Positions 10,100 through 19,472 of a DNA stretch of 64,000 nucleotides are shown here, piece after piece. The stretch is taken from NCBI GenBank assembly GCA_016710335.1, contig JADJXQ010000001.1, forward strand, positions 558,001 through 622,000. Direction: 5' to 3'. The DNA comes from Rhodospirillales bacterium. GTDB lineage: Bacteria > Pseudomonadota > Alphaproteobacteria > Rhodospirillales > Defluviicoccaceae. Position numbers and translations under genes: made by a program. The notes below the pieces were generated by a model, which saw only the letters and a program-made list of their open reading frames with translations, ran no database searches and had not been told where the DNA came from. Numbering within the stretch: the stretch's first letter is position 1; every line of letters starts with the position of its first letter.

Positions 10100-10159
10100 A
10101 TGAAGCTTGACAAGATCCCGGTGGGAATGAACCCGCCTTACGACGGCGGCGATGGCTGA
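10100..10159 (+). pseudogene. 19-codon ORF resembling the start of inorganic pyrophosphatase
   Basis: A strong GGGGAGGGG ribosome-binding site precedes an ATG and 19 codons reading MKLDKIPVGMNPPYDGGDG. The first 15 residues resemble the conserved N-terminus of proteobacterial family I pyrophosphatase (xxIPVGKNPPxD); after that the similarity stops and a TGA follows. I see no continuation of Ppa in any frame downstream. This may be a truncated 5-prime remnant, a leader peptide before the permease operon, or chance. Confidence 0.35.
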
Positions 10160-10203
10160 GGGCCGCCCGACCTGTCGCCGCCAGCGGCGATAGAGCCGCA
10201 GCG

Positions 10204-11475
10204 ATGACCGGGACGGCGACCGGGACGGTGACGCGGCCGGAGCCCGACGACCGGTCCCGGCTTCTGGCGCGCACCCAGCGGCAGGGCAGGATCCGCACCC
10301 TGAGGGCGTTGGTTCTGGTGCTGCCGATGTTCGGGTTTCTGCTGCTGGTGTTCCTCGTCCCCCTCGGCCGCATGCTCTACCGCAGCGTCGAGGATCCGGA
10401 ACTGACGGCGGCGATGCCGGCGACAGCCCACCGGTTGCGGGACTGGGACGGCGCCGGTCTGCCGCCGCGCGAGGTCTACGCGGCGCTGCTGCGGGAAGCG
10501 CCGGAGGCCTACGAGGCGCGGACGCTGGCAACCGTCGCCCAGCGTCTTAATCACGACATCTCCGGGTATCGCAGCCTGTTGCTGAAGACCGGCCGGGCCC
10601 TCGCCGCTCGTGATCGCGCACGGGTCTTCAACGACCCGGCGAAGCGTTTGGTCGGCATCGATGCGCGATGGGGCGAGCCGCAGTACTGGCGAGCGATGCG
10701 GCGGGCAGCGGGGCCGTTCACCGATCTTTACCTCCTGGCGGCCGTCGATCTCGACCGCGACGCCACTGGCGACATCGTCCCCGTGCCGGAGCGGGAGGCG
10801 GTGTTCGTCGACGTCCTGCTGCGGACGCTTTGGATCGGCTCGGCGGTCACCATCCTCTGTCTGGTCTTGGGCTATCCCATCAGTTACCTGCTTGCAACGC
10901 TGCCGCCGCGCCTCCGCAACGTTCTGATGATTCTGGTGCTGCTGCCGTTCTGGACGTCGCTCCTGGTGCGCACGAGCGCCTGGATCGTGGTCCTGCAGAA
11001 CGAGGGCATCGTCAACGGCCTGCTGCTGCGGCTCGGGATCATCGACGCGCCGGTGCAGATGATCTTCAACCGGTTCGGCGTGCTGGTCGCCATGACCCAC
11101 GTGCTGCTGCCGTTCATGGTGATGCCGCTTTACAGCGTCATGCGCGGCATCTCCCCCGCCCACATGCGCGCGGCCGCGTCCCTGGGCGCGCCGCCGTGGC
11201 TTGCGTTCCTCCGCGTCTACCTGCCGCAGAGCATGCCGGGCGTGGCCGCCGGCTGTCTGCTCGTGTTCATCCTCGGCGTCGGCTACTACATCACCCCGGC
11301 CCTGGTCGGCGGCGCCAGCGACCAAATGGTGAGCTATTTCATCGCGTTCTACACCAATCGCACGGTCAACTGGGGGCTCGCTTCGGCACTGGCCTCGGTG
11401 CTGCTGGTGGCGACGGTGGCGCTCTGCATCGTTTACGCGCGGCTGTCGCGGGCTGGCGGCGGACTCCGACCGTGA
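10204..11475 (+). CDS. Polyamine-type ABC transporter permease (PotB-like)
   Basis: A 423-residue inner-membrane permease of the spermidine/putrescine PotB class. One helix (about 38-60) is followed by a long periplasmic segment of roughly 140 residues, then five helices. The ABC-contact loop reads MRAAASLGAPPWLAFLRVYLPQSMPG, a standard EAA motif. The extended periplasmic loop is typical of alphaproteobacterial PotB-like permeases. The next permease gene overlaps its stop codon. The likely substrate is a polyamine or similar cation, inferred from the family only. Confidence 0.85.
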   Translation: MTGTATGTVTRPEPDDRSRLLARTQRQGRIRTLRALVLVLPMFGFLLLVFLVPLGRMLYRSVEDPELTAAMPATAHRLRDWDGAGLPPREVYAALLREAPEAYEARTLATVAQRLNHDISGYRSLLLKTGRALAARDRARVFNDPAKRLVGIDARWGEPQYWRAMRRAAGPFTDLYLLAAVDLDRDATGDIVPVPEREAVFVDVLLRTLWIGSAVTILCLVLGYPISYLLATLPPRLRNVLMILVLLPFWTSLLVRTSAWIVVLQNEGIVNGLLLRLGIIDAPVQMIFNRFGVLVAMTHVLLPFMVMPLYSVMRGISPAHMRAAASLGAPPWLAFLRVYLPQSMPGVAAGCLLVFILGVGYYITPALVGGASDQMVSYFIAFYTNRTVNWGLASALASVLLVATVALCIVYARLSRAGGGLRP

Positions 11476-12308
11476 GCGCGATGACCGGCCGCACGGCGCA
11501 CACGCCGGCGTCGCGGGTCGCGCGCCTCGTGTTCCTGGTTTACTGCGCGGCGGTGTTCGTATTTCTGATGGCGCCGATCATCGCGATCATCCCGTTGTCG
11601 TTCAACGAAGGCTCCTACCTCACCTATCCTTTGGATGGCCTGTCGCTGCGCTGGTATGAGGAGGTGTTCACGACGGCGCGCTGGGTGACGGCGATGCAGA
11701 ACAGCCTGATCGTGGCCCTGCCGGCAACGGCGATCGCCATGATCATCGGCACCCTCGCCGCCATCGGCCTCAATGCCACGAACTTTCCGGGCAAGGCCGC
11801 CCTCGGTGCGGTGCTGATCTCGCCGATGATCGTGCCGCTGATCATCACCGCGGTCGGGATGTACCTGTTCTTTGCGCCGCTCGGCCTCGCCAACTCCTTC
11901 CCGGGGCTGATCCTCGCCCACGCCGCGCTTGGTGCTCCGTTCGTGCTGGTCACGGTGTCCGCGACCCTCGCCGGCTACGACCCCACCCTCTCCCGAGCGG
12001 CCGCCAGCTTGGGCGCGCCGGCGCACGTCGTGTTCTTCCGGGTCACGTTGCCGCTGATCCTGCCGGGAGTGGCATCAGGCGCGCTGTTCGCCTTCGCGAC
12101 GTCGCTCGATGAGGTGGTGGTCGTCCTGTTCATGGGCGGACCGGCGCAGCGCACCCTGCCGCGTGAGATCTTCGACGGCCTCCGCGAGCACGTCACCCCG
12201 GCAATTACCGCCGTCGCCACCCTGTTGATCATTGTCGCGACCGCCCTGATGCTGACCATCGAAGCCCTCCGCCGCCGCAGCGAACGGCTCAGCGGCCGCG
12301 TGAACTGA
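11472..12308 (+). CDS. Polyamine-type ABC transporter permease (PotC-like)
   Basis: A 278-residue permease with six predicted helices and the EAA loop SRAAASLGAPAHVVFFRVTLPLILPG. It is the PotC-type partner of the preceding permease. I chose the GTG at 11472, which overlaps the upstream stop in a GTGA arrangement typical of coupled genes; the ATG at 11481, three codons later, is equally possible. No substrate-binding protein follows; the ATPase lies downstream on the opposite strand. Confidence 0.86.
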   Translation: MSAMTGRTAHTPASRVARLVFLVYCAAVFVFLMAPIIAIIPLSFNEGSYLTYPLDGLSLRWYEEVFTTARWVTAMQNSLIVALPATAIAMIIGTLAAIGLNATNFPGKAALGAVLISPMIVPLIITAVGMYLFFAPLGLANSFPGLILAHAALGAPFVLVTVSATLAGYDPTLSRAAASLGAPAHVVFFRVTLPLILPGVASGALFAFATSLDEVVVVLFMGGPAQRTLPREIFDGLREHVTPAITAVATLLIIVATALMLTIEALRRRSERLSGRVN

Positions 12309-12441
12309 CCGGCCGTCTCGAGACGCACCCGACGTCGGTCGCGAAGCTGGACGAAGCACATATTCGCCCTCACGGCCAATTCTGCAGCCATCCCTCCGGT
12401 CGTCGACGATGTTCGCGATGATGGCCGATGTGGCTGGGTGT

Positions 12442-13539
12442 TCAAGCCGGATCGAGCGCCCGGCAGTCGTCCACGCTGAACCCGACCAGGATCTCGTCGC
12501 CTTCCGCCGCCTCCGGCTGATCGCCGCTCCGCGGCACCTTGGCGACGAAGTCGTCGCGGCCGCAGACCGCGAGGCGCAGGCGAGTGTGGTCGCCCATGTA
12601 GATCGCTTCGCAGACGCGAGACGGAAAGCAGTTGCGGCACGATTGCGCCGCCTCCGCCAGCCGCACCCGTTCCGGTCGCACGCTGAGAGTGGTGGCGCTT
12701 CCGGCGCCGCCGATGCGCACCGCCAGGGCTCTCGCGGTACCGCCTCCGTCCAACGCGACCTCGCAGACGCCATCCTCGACCGACACCACCCGACCCGGCA
12801 GCCGGTTGTTTTCGCCGATGAAGTGGGCGACAAACGCGTTGCTCGGCGCCTCGTAGACCCGAGCGGGAGTGTCGATCTGCTGAATGACGCCGTCGTGCAT
12901 GACCGCAACGCGGTCGGACATGGTGAGCGCCTCGCCCTGGTCGTGGGTAACGTAGACCACCGTGACCCCGAGGCGTTCGTGGATGTGCCTGATCTCCAAC
13001 TGCATGTGCTCGCGAAGCTGCTTGTCGAGGGCGCCGAGCGGCTCGTCCATGAGCACCAGCTTGGGCTCGAACACCAGCGCCCGCGCCAGCGCGACCCGCT
13101 GCTGCTGCCCCCCCGAAAGCTGGTGCGGCCGCCGGTTGCCGAGACCTGCGAGCCGCACGATGCCGAGAGTGCGCGCAACGTGTTCGCGGATCTCCGCCCG
13201 CGGCATTTTCCGCACCTCGAGTGGAAAGGCCAAGTTCTCCGCCACCGTCATGTGCGGAAACAGGGCGTAGCTCTGAAACACCACGCCGATGTCGCGCTTG
13301 TGCGGCGGGATGCCGGCGACCGGTCGCCCGTCGATGCGGATGTCGCCAAAGGTCGGCGCCTCGAAGCCGGCCAGCATCATCAGAATGGTGGTCTTTCCCG
13401 AGCCGGAGGGCCCGAGCAGGGTCAGGAACTCGCCGCGGCGGATATCGAGGTCAAGGTCCCTGACCACGAGCGCCTCGCCGTCGAAGCTTTTCCGGATGCC
13501 CCGCAATGCGACCAGAACGTCATCGGCGCCCATCGCCAT
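12442..13539 (-). CDS. Polyamine-type ABC transporter ATPase (PotA-like)
   Basis: A 365-residue ABC ATPase with Walker A GPSGSGKTT, Q-loop VFQSYALFPHMTV, signature LSGGQQQR, Walker B LVLMDEP and a C-terminal TOBE regulatory domain (about 270-365). This is the PotA/UgpC architecture. It is convergent with the two permease genes, so the transporter is encoded by two transcripts. It would dimerise in the cytoplasm under the PotB/PotC-like channel. Confidence 0.88.
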   Translation of the reverse strand: MAMGADDVLVALRGIRKSFDGEALVVRDLDLDIRRGEFLTLLGPSGSGKTTILMMLAGFEAPTFGDIRIDGRPVAGIPPHKRDIGVVFQSYALFPHMTVAENLAFPLEVRKMPRAEIREHVARTLGIVRLAGLGNRRPHQLSGGQQQRVALARALVFEPKLVLMDEPLGALDKQLREHMQLEIRHIHERLGVTVVYVTHDQGEALTMSDRVAVMHDGVIQQIDTPARVYEAPSNAFVAHFIGENNRLPGRVVSVEDGVCEVALDGGGTARALAVRIGGAGSATTLSVRPERVRLAEAAQSCRNCFPSRVCEAIYMGDHTRLRLAVCGRDDFVAKVPRSGDQPEAAEGDEILVGFSVDDCRALDPA

Positions 13540-13588
13540 CGGCTCGTGGTCCCTGCCCTGTCGGCGCCTCGCGTCCGCGACGTCCGGC

Positions 13589-14302
13589 TCAAGCGGTCAC
13601 GACTTCGCCGTTAAGCTCGCATCCCGGAACCGCAAGCGCAAGGAACGCATCCGTCACCGCCGCCGCTGGCTTGACGGTCTCCGGGTTCTCCCCGGGATAG
13701 GCTTCCGCCCGCATCCGCGTGCGGGTCGCGCCGGGATCGATGATGTTGACCCGGACCGGCGTCTTCCGCACCTCGGCGGCATACGTCCGGGCCAGCGTCT
13801 CCAGCGCACCCTTGCTCACCGCGTAGGCGCCCCAGTACGCCCGGCCGGCGCTGACGCCGGAGCTGACGAAGATGACGCGCCCGGCGTCGGAGGCGCGCAG
13901 CAACGGGTCGAGGCTGCGGATCAGCCGCCAGTTGGCGGTCAGGTTCACGGCGATGACGTGGTCCCACGTCGCGGGCGGGATGTGGGCAAGCGGCATCATG
14001 GCTCCGAGCACTCCGGCGTTGGCCACGAGCACGTCGAGCCGGCCCCAGCGCTCATAAATGGCGGCGCCGATGCGGTCGATGACGGCGCCGTCGGTGAGGT
14101 CCGCGGGCACCAGGGTGGCATTGGCGCCGAGTTCCCGGATCTCGTCGTCAACCTCCTCCAGCGCCGGCTGGCTGCGCGCCACCAGGATCAGCTCCGCGCC
14201 CTCGCGGGCGAAGCGCAGCGCCACTTCGCGGCCGATGCCGCGCGAAGCGCCGGTGACAAGGGCGACGCGGCCGGCGAGGGCTTGACCCGAAGACCGCGCC
14301 AT
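13589..14302 (-). CDS. Short-chain dehydrogenase/reductase
   Basis: A 237-residue SDR with the cofactor motif TGASRGIG near the N-terminus, the NAG motif (VANAGVLG), a Ser in FVSSGVSAG and the catalytic YAVSK. This marks a classical NAD(P)H-dependent oxidoreductase; the substrate cannot be told from sequence. The start at MARSSGQALAG overlaps the purF stop by one base (TGATG), so the two genes are probably translationally coupled. The frame extends 16 codons further into purF, but that extension lacks SDR similarity. Confidence 0.88.
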   Translation of the reverse strand: MARSSGQALAGRVALVTGASRGIGREVALRFAREGAELILVARSQPALEEVDDEIRELGANATLVPADLTDGAVIDRIGAAIYERWGRLDVLVANAGVLGAMMPLAHIPPATWDHVIAVNLTANWRLIRSLDPLLRASDAGRVIFVSSGVSAGRAYWGAYAVSKGALETLARTYAAEVRKTPVRVNIIDPGATRTRMRAEAYPGENPETVKPAAAVTDAFLALAVPGCELNGEVVTA

Positions 14303-15777
14303 CACTCTTCGAGCAGCGACAGCTGTTCGTTGACCGGGTAGTCCTCGCAATCGGAGAGAGGGATCGGATAGCTGCCGCTGAAGCAGGCATCGCAGTACGG
14401 CGAGCGGTCCGGGTCCCGCCCCGGTTCCCCCACCGCCCGGTAGAGCCCGTCCATCGAGATGTAGGCAAGGGTGTCGACGCCGATGTAGCGGGCCATTTCG
14501 CTGGTGCTGCGGGACGCCGCCAGCAACTCGCCGCGCTCCGGCGTGTCGATGCCGTAGAAGCAGGAGTGCGTGGTGGGCGGGCTGGAAATGCGCATATGCA
14601 CTTCCGCGGCGCCGGCGTTCCGCACCATTTCGACGATCTTGACCGAGGTGGTGCCGCGGACGATCGAGTCGTCCACCAGAATGACGCGCTTGTTCTTGAG
14701 GCGCGCGGCGTTGGCGTTGTGCTTCAGCTTGACGCCGAGATGTCGGATGCGATCCTTGGGCTCGATGAAGGTGCGTCCGACGTAGTGATTGCGGATGATG
14801 CCGAGTTCGAACGGCACACCCGACTGTTCGGCATAGCCGATAGCCGCCGGAACCCCGGAGTCCGGCACCGGCACCACCAGATCCGCCGGCAGGTGGCTTT
14901 CCCGCGCCAGTTCGGCGCCGATGCTCTTGCGAACCTCGTAGACATTGCGGCCGTCGATGGAGCTGTCGGGACGGGCGAAATAAATGTACTCGAAGATGCA
15001 GAAGCGGCGGGGCGCCTTGGCGAACGGGCGGACACTGCGGAGCCCCTTCTCGTCGATGACGACGATTTCGCCCGGCTCCACATCGCGTACGTGCTCCGCT
15101 CCGATGATATCGAGCGCGCAGGTTTCGGACGAAAGGATGTAGGCGCCGCCGAGACGGCCAAGCACCAGCGGCCGCACGCCGTACGGATCGCGCATGCCGA
15201 TCAGCTTGCGCCGCGTGATGGCGGCCAGCGAATAGGCGCCCTCCAACTGTCGCATTGCGTCGATCAACCGATCGACGACGGTGGAGTAGTGGCTGGTGGC
15301 GATGAGGTGGACGATGGTCTCGCTGTCCATTGTCGACTGGAATATCGAGCCGCGCCGCACCAGTTCCTTCCGCACCCGCATGGCGTTGGTGAGGTTGCCG
15401 TTGTGGGCGATGGCGAGGCCGCCGAACTCGAGATCCGCGAACAGCGGCTGGACGTTCCGCAACACCGTGTCGCCGGTTGTCGAGTAGCGCACATGGCCAA
15501 GGGCGGCGGCGCCGGGCAGGCGGCGGATGACGGATTTGGAGCCGAAGTTGTCGCCGACCAGGCCGAGGGCGCGGTGGCTGTGGAAATGGTCGCCGTCAAA
15601 GCTGACGATTCCCACGGCTTCCTGGCCGCGGTGTTGAAGGGCGTGCAGCCCGAGCGCGGCGGCGGCGGCGGCGTCCGGGTGATTGCAGATGCCGAACACC
15701 CCGCACTCTTCATGGAAATGGTCAGAGTCTTGAACGATGGCGGCTTCGTCCTGTTTCGATACTGAGCGCGTCATCAC
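14302..15777 (-). CDS. purF: Amidophosphoribosyltransferase PurF
   Basis: A 491-residue enzyme catalysing the first step of purine synthesis: PRPP plus glutamine to phosphoribosylamine. The N-terminal nucleophile domain starts after a 24-residue propeptide at C25 in HEECGVFG. The C-terminal PRTase domain has the PRPP loop VILVDDSIVRGTT. Cysteines in RRFCIFEY and YCDACFSG match the Fe-S-containing, Bacillus-type form. It follows cvpA with a 4-base overlap, a conserved pairing. Confidence 0.96.
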   Translation of the reverse strand: MMTRSVSKQDEAAIVQDSDHFHEECGVFGICNHPDAAAAAALGLHALQHRGQEAVGIVSFDGDHFHSHRALGLVGDNFGSKSVIRRLPGAAALGHVRYSTTGDTVLRNVQPLFADLEFGGLAIAHNGNLTNAMRVRKELVRRGSIFQSTMDSETIVHLIATSHYSTVVDRLIDAMRQLEGAYSLAAITRRKLIGMRDPYGVRPLVLGRLGGAYILSSETCALDIIGAEHVRDVEPGEIVVIDEKGLRSVRPFAKAPRRFCIFEYIYFARPDSSIDGRNVYEVRKSIGAELARESHLPADLVVPVPDSGVPAAIGYAEQSGVPFELGIIRNHYVGRTFIEPKDRIRHLGVKLKHNANAARLKNKRVILVDDSIVRGTTSVKIVEMVRNAGAAEVHMRISSPPTTHSCFYGIDTPERGELLAASRSTSEMARYIGVDTLAYISMDGLYRAVGEPGRDPDRSPYCDACFSGSYPIPLSDCEDYPVNEQLSLLEE

Positions 15778-16496
15778 TGGTTGCGCCCCGGATTGGATTC
15801 GATCAACCGATCAAGCTGTTCCCGTTCCCTGTCGCTGTAACCATCGGCGGCGGGTCGATCGGCCCCCGGCGCTCTCGGCTCCGGACTCATCATCTCGCGC
15901 AGGACCTCGTCCGTTTCAAGCGGTTTCCGGCCGGACTGCACCACCTTTTCCGATGGGCGCGCTCCCGGCTCCAGGGACTCCGGCGCGACGGAACGCAACA
16001 TGTCGGCGCCAGCCTGCAGCAGCGGCGCAGAACGCGCCTCCCGCAGCCACGCCGGCTGTTGCGCCGGCGGCATCAGCCATTCGATGCCGAGATAGACCAG
16101 CGACACCAGGACGGCGCCGCGCAGCGCGCCAAACGCGAAACCGAGCGAGCGATCGAGCGCGTTCAATTGGCTGTCCCTGACCCGCGACGACACGGAGCCG
16201 GTCAGCATCGACAGCACCGTCAGAGTGAGTACGAAGATCACCGCGCAGGCGGCCACATCGGCGACAATCTCGTTGCTGACGTAGTCGCCGACGACGGGCA
16301 GGGGCTCCTCGCCCACCAATTGTCGCGCGAACGGCCGAACGTGCGGGAGGCCGTACATGGTCGCCACAATGGCGCCGATCCAAGCGGCCACGGCCAGAAC
16401 CTCGTGGACGAAACCGCGGCTGAACGCCAGGAAGCCGGACACCACGATGGCGGCAATGACGATGACGTCGGCGATCGTTATCCCAAGCTCATCCAT
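15774..16496 (-). CDS. cvpA: CvpA family membrane protein
   Basis: A 240-residue inner-membrane protein with about four helices in its first 170 residues (starting MDELGITIADVIVIAAIVVSGF) and a hydrophilic, acidic cytoplasmic tail. CvpA is linked to colicin V production and envelope stress; its biochemical role is unclear. It sits directly before purF with an ATGA overlap, as in many proteobacteria. I chose the ATG at 16496, overlapping the radA end by 8 bases, because the hydrophobic segment follows at once. Confidence 0.9.
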   Translation of the reverse strand: MDELGITIADVIVIAAIVVSGFLAFSRGFVHEVLAVAAWIGAIVATMYGLPHVRPFARQLVGEEPLPVVGDYVSNEIVADVAACAVIFVLTLTVLSMLTGSVSSRVRDSQLNALDRSLGFAFGALRGAVLVSLVYLGIEWLMPPAQQPAWLREARSAPLLQAGADMLRSVAPESLEPGARPSEKVVQSGRKPLETDEVLREMMSPEPRAPGADRPAADGYSDREREQLDRLIESNPGRNQ

Positions 16497-17895
16497 GCCG
16501 CACCCTGCGCTCCCTGACGGTGTCGGTGCCTGCACCGAGCGTTTCGAGCAAGTCCGTCACGTTGCCGATCTCGTTCACCTGCAGGGCCTGCGAGGGCCGG
16601 GCGTCGCGGCCGCTGTAACGCCTGGGCAGGAAGGCGCGCTGAAACCCCAGCTTCGCGGCTTCCTTCAACCTCGCGTCCTCCCGCGTCACGCCGCGCACTT
16701 CTCCCGCAAGGCCGATTTCGCCGAACACCACGGCGTCGGGCGGCAGCGGCCGGCCGGTCTCCGACGACACCAGCGCCGCCGCCACGGCAAGATCGACCGC
16801 CGGCTCGCTCAGCCGCAGCCCCCCCGCCACGTTGAGGTAGACGTCGCGCGTGGCCAAGGTCATGCCGCAGCGGGTCTCCAGCACCGCCAGCACCATCGCC
16901 AGCCTGCCGGTGTCCCATCCCACGACCGCGCGCCGCGGCGTCGCCAGCGCCGACGGCGCCACCAGCGCCTGCACCTCCACCAGCACCGGGCGCGAACCCT
17001 CGATGCCGGCGAACACGCAGCAGCCGGGCGCCTCGCGTTCGCGGTCGGCGAGAAACACCGCCGACGGATTTTCCACCTCCGCGAGGCCGCCGCCGGTCAT
17101 CTCGAACACGCCAATCTCGTCCGTCGCTCCAAACCTGTTCTTCACGGCCCGCAGGATGCGGAACTGATGGTTGCGCTCGCCCTCGAAGTAGAGAACGGTG
17201 TCGACCATGTGCTCGACGACCCGCGGCCCTGCGATCATCCCCTCCTTGGTCACGTGCCCGACCATGAGCAGAATGAAGCCCCGCTGCTTGGCGAGGCGGA
17301 TCAACTCCTGCGTCGCCGCGCGCACCTGGGCGACGGTGCCGGGCGCCGATTCGAGCGTGTCCAGGTAGAGCGTCTGGATGGAATCGATCACCACCACCTG
17401 CGGTGCGTCGGTGCGGTCGAGCGAGGCCACGATGTCGCGGACCGACGTCGCCGTCGCCAGTTGCACCGGACACTTTGCCAGATCCAGGCGCGCCGCGCGG
17501 AGCCGCAGCTGGTCGAGCGCCTCCTCGCCGGAGATGTAGGCGCACAGGACGCGCATCGCCATGGCGGCGACCGCCTGCAGCAGCAGCGTCGACTTGCCGA
17601 TGCCGGGATCGCCGCCGATCAGCAGCGCCGAGCCCGGCACCAGCCCGCCGCCGGTGGTGCGGTCGAATTCTGCGATGCCGGTAGGGAGCCGGGCGATCGG
17701 CTCGGTCTCGCCGTCGAGAGGGACGAACTGCAGCCGCCGCCCGCCCTTGCTGCGTCCAAGGCTCTTGGGCGGGCCCTCGCTGCGCTGTTCCTCGACCAGC
17801 GTGTTCCAGCCGCCGCAGCCGTCGCAGCGGCCGCTCCATTTCGGCTGCACCGAGCCGCACGACTGACAGACGTACGCGCTACTCGTCTTCGCCAT
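16489..17895 (-). CDS. radA: DNA repair protein RadA
   Basis: A 468-residue RecA-like ATPase involved in branch migration and recombination repair. An N-terminal zinc ribbon (CQSCG and CDGCGGW), Walker A GGDPGIGKST, the RadA-specific KNRFGATDEIG motif and a C-terminal Lon-protease-like domain are all present. It lies between mlaF and cvpA on the minus strand. Length and domain order are normal for the family. Confidence 0.96.
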   Translation of the reverse strand: MAKTSSAYVCQSCGSVQPKWSGRCDGCGGWNTLVEEQRSEGPPKSLGRSKGGRRLQFVPLDGETEPIARLPTGIAEFDRTTGGGLVPGSALLIGGDPGIGKSTLLLQAVAAMAMRVLCAYISGEEALDQLRLRAARLDLAKCPVQLATATSVRDIVASLDRTDAPQVVVIDSIQTLYLDTLESAPGTVAQVRAATQELIRLAKQRGFILLMVGHVTKEGMIAGPRVVEHMVDTVLYFEGERNHQFRILRAVKNRFGATDEIGVFEMTGGGLAEVENPSAVFLADREREAPGCCVFAGIEGSRPVLVEVQALVAPSALATPRRAVVGWDTGRLAMVLAVLETRCGMTLATRDVYLNVAGGLRLSEPAVDLAVAAALVSSETGRPLPPDAVVFGEIGLAGEVRGVTREDARLKEAAKLGFQRAFLPRRYSGRDARPSQALQVNEIGNVTDLLETLGAGTDTVRERRVRHG

Positions 17896-17925
17896 TGGCC
17901 CGAGCCCGTCCTCCTCCGCTCCCCG

Positions 17926-18702
17926 TCATGCGCGCACCGCCATCGTTATCGGTCCCTCGGCGCGGCCGTGGATGAACTGTTCCACGTGCGGCTCGCTGCA
18001 GGTGTCGATTTCGGCAACGCGGCCGGCCCAGATGATCCGGCCTTCGTGGATCATGGCGATGCGGTCGGCGATCTTGCGGGCGCTCGCCATGTCGTGGGTG
18101 ATGGAGAGCGCCGTCGCGCCGACGCCGCTGGTGATCTCGACGATCAGATTGTTGATGACGTCCGCCATGATCGGATCGAGGCCGGTGGTCGGCTCGTCGA
18201 AGAAAATGATCTCCGGGTCGGTGGCGATGGCCCGCGCCAGGGCGACCCGCTTCTGCATGCCGCCGGAGAGTTCGGCCGGATAAAGGGTCGCGACCTCCGG
18301 GCGCAGACCGACGCGCGTCAGCTTGTCGACGGCTATGGTGCGCGCTTCGGAACGCCGCGCCCTTTTTGCCGCCAGCAACCCGAACGCCACGTTCTCCCAC
18401 ACCGGCAGGCTGTCGAACAAGGCGCCGCCCTGGAACAACATGCCGAACTTGCGCGTGACATCCTCCCGGTCGCTGCCGCTTAGGCCGATGACCTCGACGC
18501 CGTCGATCTCGATGCTGCCGGAGTCGGGGGCGAGCAGGCCGATGATGCATTTCAGGAGCACGGACTTGCCGGTGCCCGAGCCGCCGATGACGACGACGGA
18601 CTCCCCCACCCCCACGTCCAGGTCCAGGCCATCGAGGACGACCTTGTCGCCGAACGCCTTGCAGAGGCCGCGCACGCGGATCTTGGGCACATCCCGGCTC
18701 AC
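17926..18702 (-). CDS. mlaF: Phospholipid transport ATPase MlaF
   Basis: A 258-residue ABC ATPase with Walker A GGSGTGKSV, signature LSGGMQKR, Walker B IIFFDEP and TGLDP in the D-loop, as in the Mla/Ttg2/YrbF subfamily. With MlaE it would drive lipid movement between outer and inner membranes. I chose the GTG at 18702, whose GTGA overlaps the mlaE stop; the frame is open 13 codons further up and an internal GTG also exists. MlaD is not next to it here. Confidence 0.88.
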   Translation of the reverse strand: MSRDVPKIRVRGLCKAFGDKVVLDGLDLDVGVGESVVVIGGSGTGKSVLLKCIIGLLAPDSGSIEIDGVEVIGLSGSDREDVTRKFGMLFQGGALFDSLPVWENVAFGLLAAKRARRSEARTIAVDKLTRVGLRPEVATLYPAELSGGMQKRVALARAIATDPEIIFFDEPTTGLDPIMADVINNLIVEITSGVGATALSITHDMASARKIADRIAMIHEGRIIWAGRVAEIDTCSEPHVEQFIHGRAEGPITMAVRA

Positions 18703-19472
18703 TTGGCGAAAAATACCTCCGTCAGAATGTAGTCGAAGCAAAGGATCAGGATCGCGGCGGAAACCACTGCGTTGGTCGTCGCCGCGCCGACCCCCTGGGC
18801 GCCGCCCCGCGACTGATATCCGTGGTAGCAGCCCATCAAGGTGATGATGAATCCGAACACTGCCGCCTTGACGAGCCCCGAGATGACGTCCTCGGCCTGG
18901 AGGAAGTCCCAGGTGTCCTGGATGTAGTTGGCGGGGTTGAAGCCGAGCTTGTACACGGCGACCAGAAACCCCCCGAACACCCCGATGATGTCGGCGATCA
19001 GCACCAGGAACGGCAGCATCAGCACGCCGGCGATCAGCCGCGGCGCCACCATGTATTTCATCGGGTTGGTCGACAGCGTGGTCAGGGCGTCGATCTGCTC
19101 GGTCACCCGCATGGTGCCGATTTCGGCGGCCATCGACGCGCCGATGCGCCCGGCCACCATCAGCCCGGCCAGCACCGGCCCCAGCTCCCGGGTCAACGAC
19201 ACGACGACGACGTTGGCGATCGCCCCCTCCGCGGAGAACCGGGCAAAGCCGGTGTAGCTTTGCAGCGCCAACACCATGCCGGTGAAGATGGCGGTGAGCC
19301 CGACGACGGGCAGGGAAAAGTACCCGATCTCGATCATCTGTTGGGCAATGTTGCGCACGTAGATCGGTGGGCGCACGATGCAGCTCAACGCCGAGCCGGC
19401 GAAGATGATCAGGCGGCCGGCGGTCGCCAGGAACTCCAGAAAGATGTGGCCGACGGGTTGCAGCGGGTTCAT
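18699..19472 (-). CDS. mlaE: Phospholipid ABC transporter permease MlaE
   Basis: A 257-residue permease with the MlaE signature region (GLTAIFTGMVLALQSYTGFARF and ALTTLSTNPMKYMVAPRLIAG). Five to six helices are predicted. It forms the membrane core of the Mla lipid transporter with MlaF, encoded directly downstream. It overlaps the alr stop by 4 bases, tying the lipid transporter to the cell-wall gene in one transcript. Confidence 0.92.
   Translation of the reverse strand: MNPLQPVGHIFLEFLATAGRLIIFAGSALSCIVRPPIYVRNIAQQMIEIGYFSLPVVGLTAIFTGMVLALQSYTGFARFSAEGAIANVVVVSLTRELGPVLAGLMVAGRIGASMAAEIGTMRVTEQIDALTTLSTNPMKYMVAPRLIAGVLMLPFLVLIADIIGVFGGFLVAVYKLGFNPANYIQDTWDFLQAEDVISGLVKAAVFGFIITLMGCYHGYQSRGGAQGVGAATTNAVVSAAILILCFDYILTEVFFAK

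Noticed and set aside
10138..11325. 395-codon open frame on the minus strand opposite the PotB-like gene
   Set aside because: Low-complexity His/Gln/Arg translation typical of an antisense frame.
12314..12325. CGTCTCGAGACG palindrome after the PotC-like gene
   Set aside because: A loop-less 12-bp palindrome without a T-run; a terminator cannot be supported and it may be chance in GC-rich DNA.
16357..18483. 708-codon open frame on the plus strand
   Set aside because: Shadow of cvpA, radA and mlaF, whose minus-strand proteins are clearly recognisable; its His/Arg-rich composition is unnatural.
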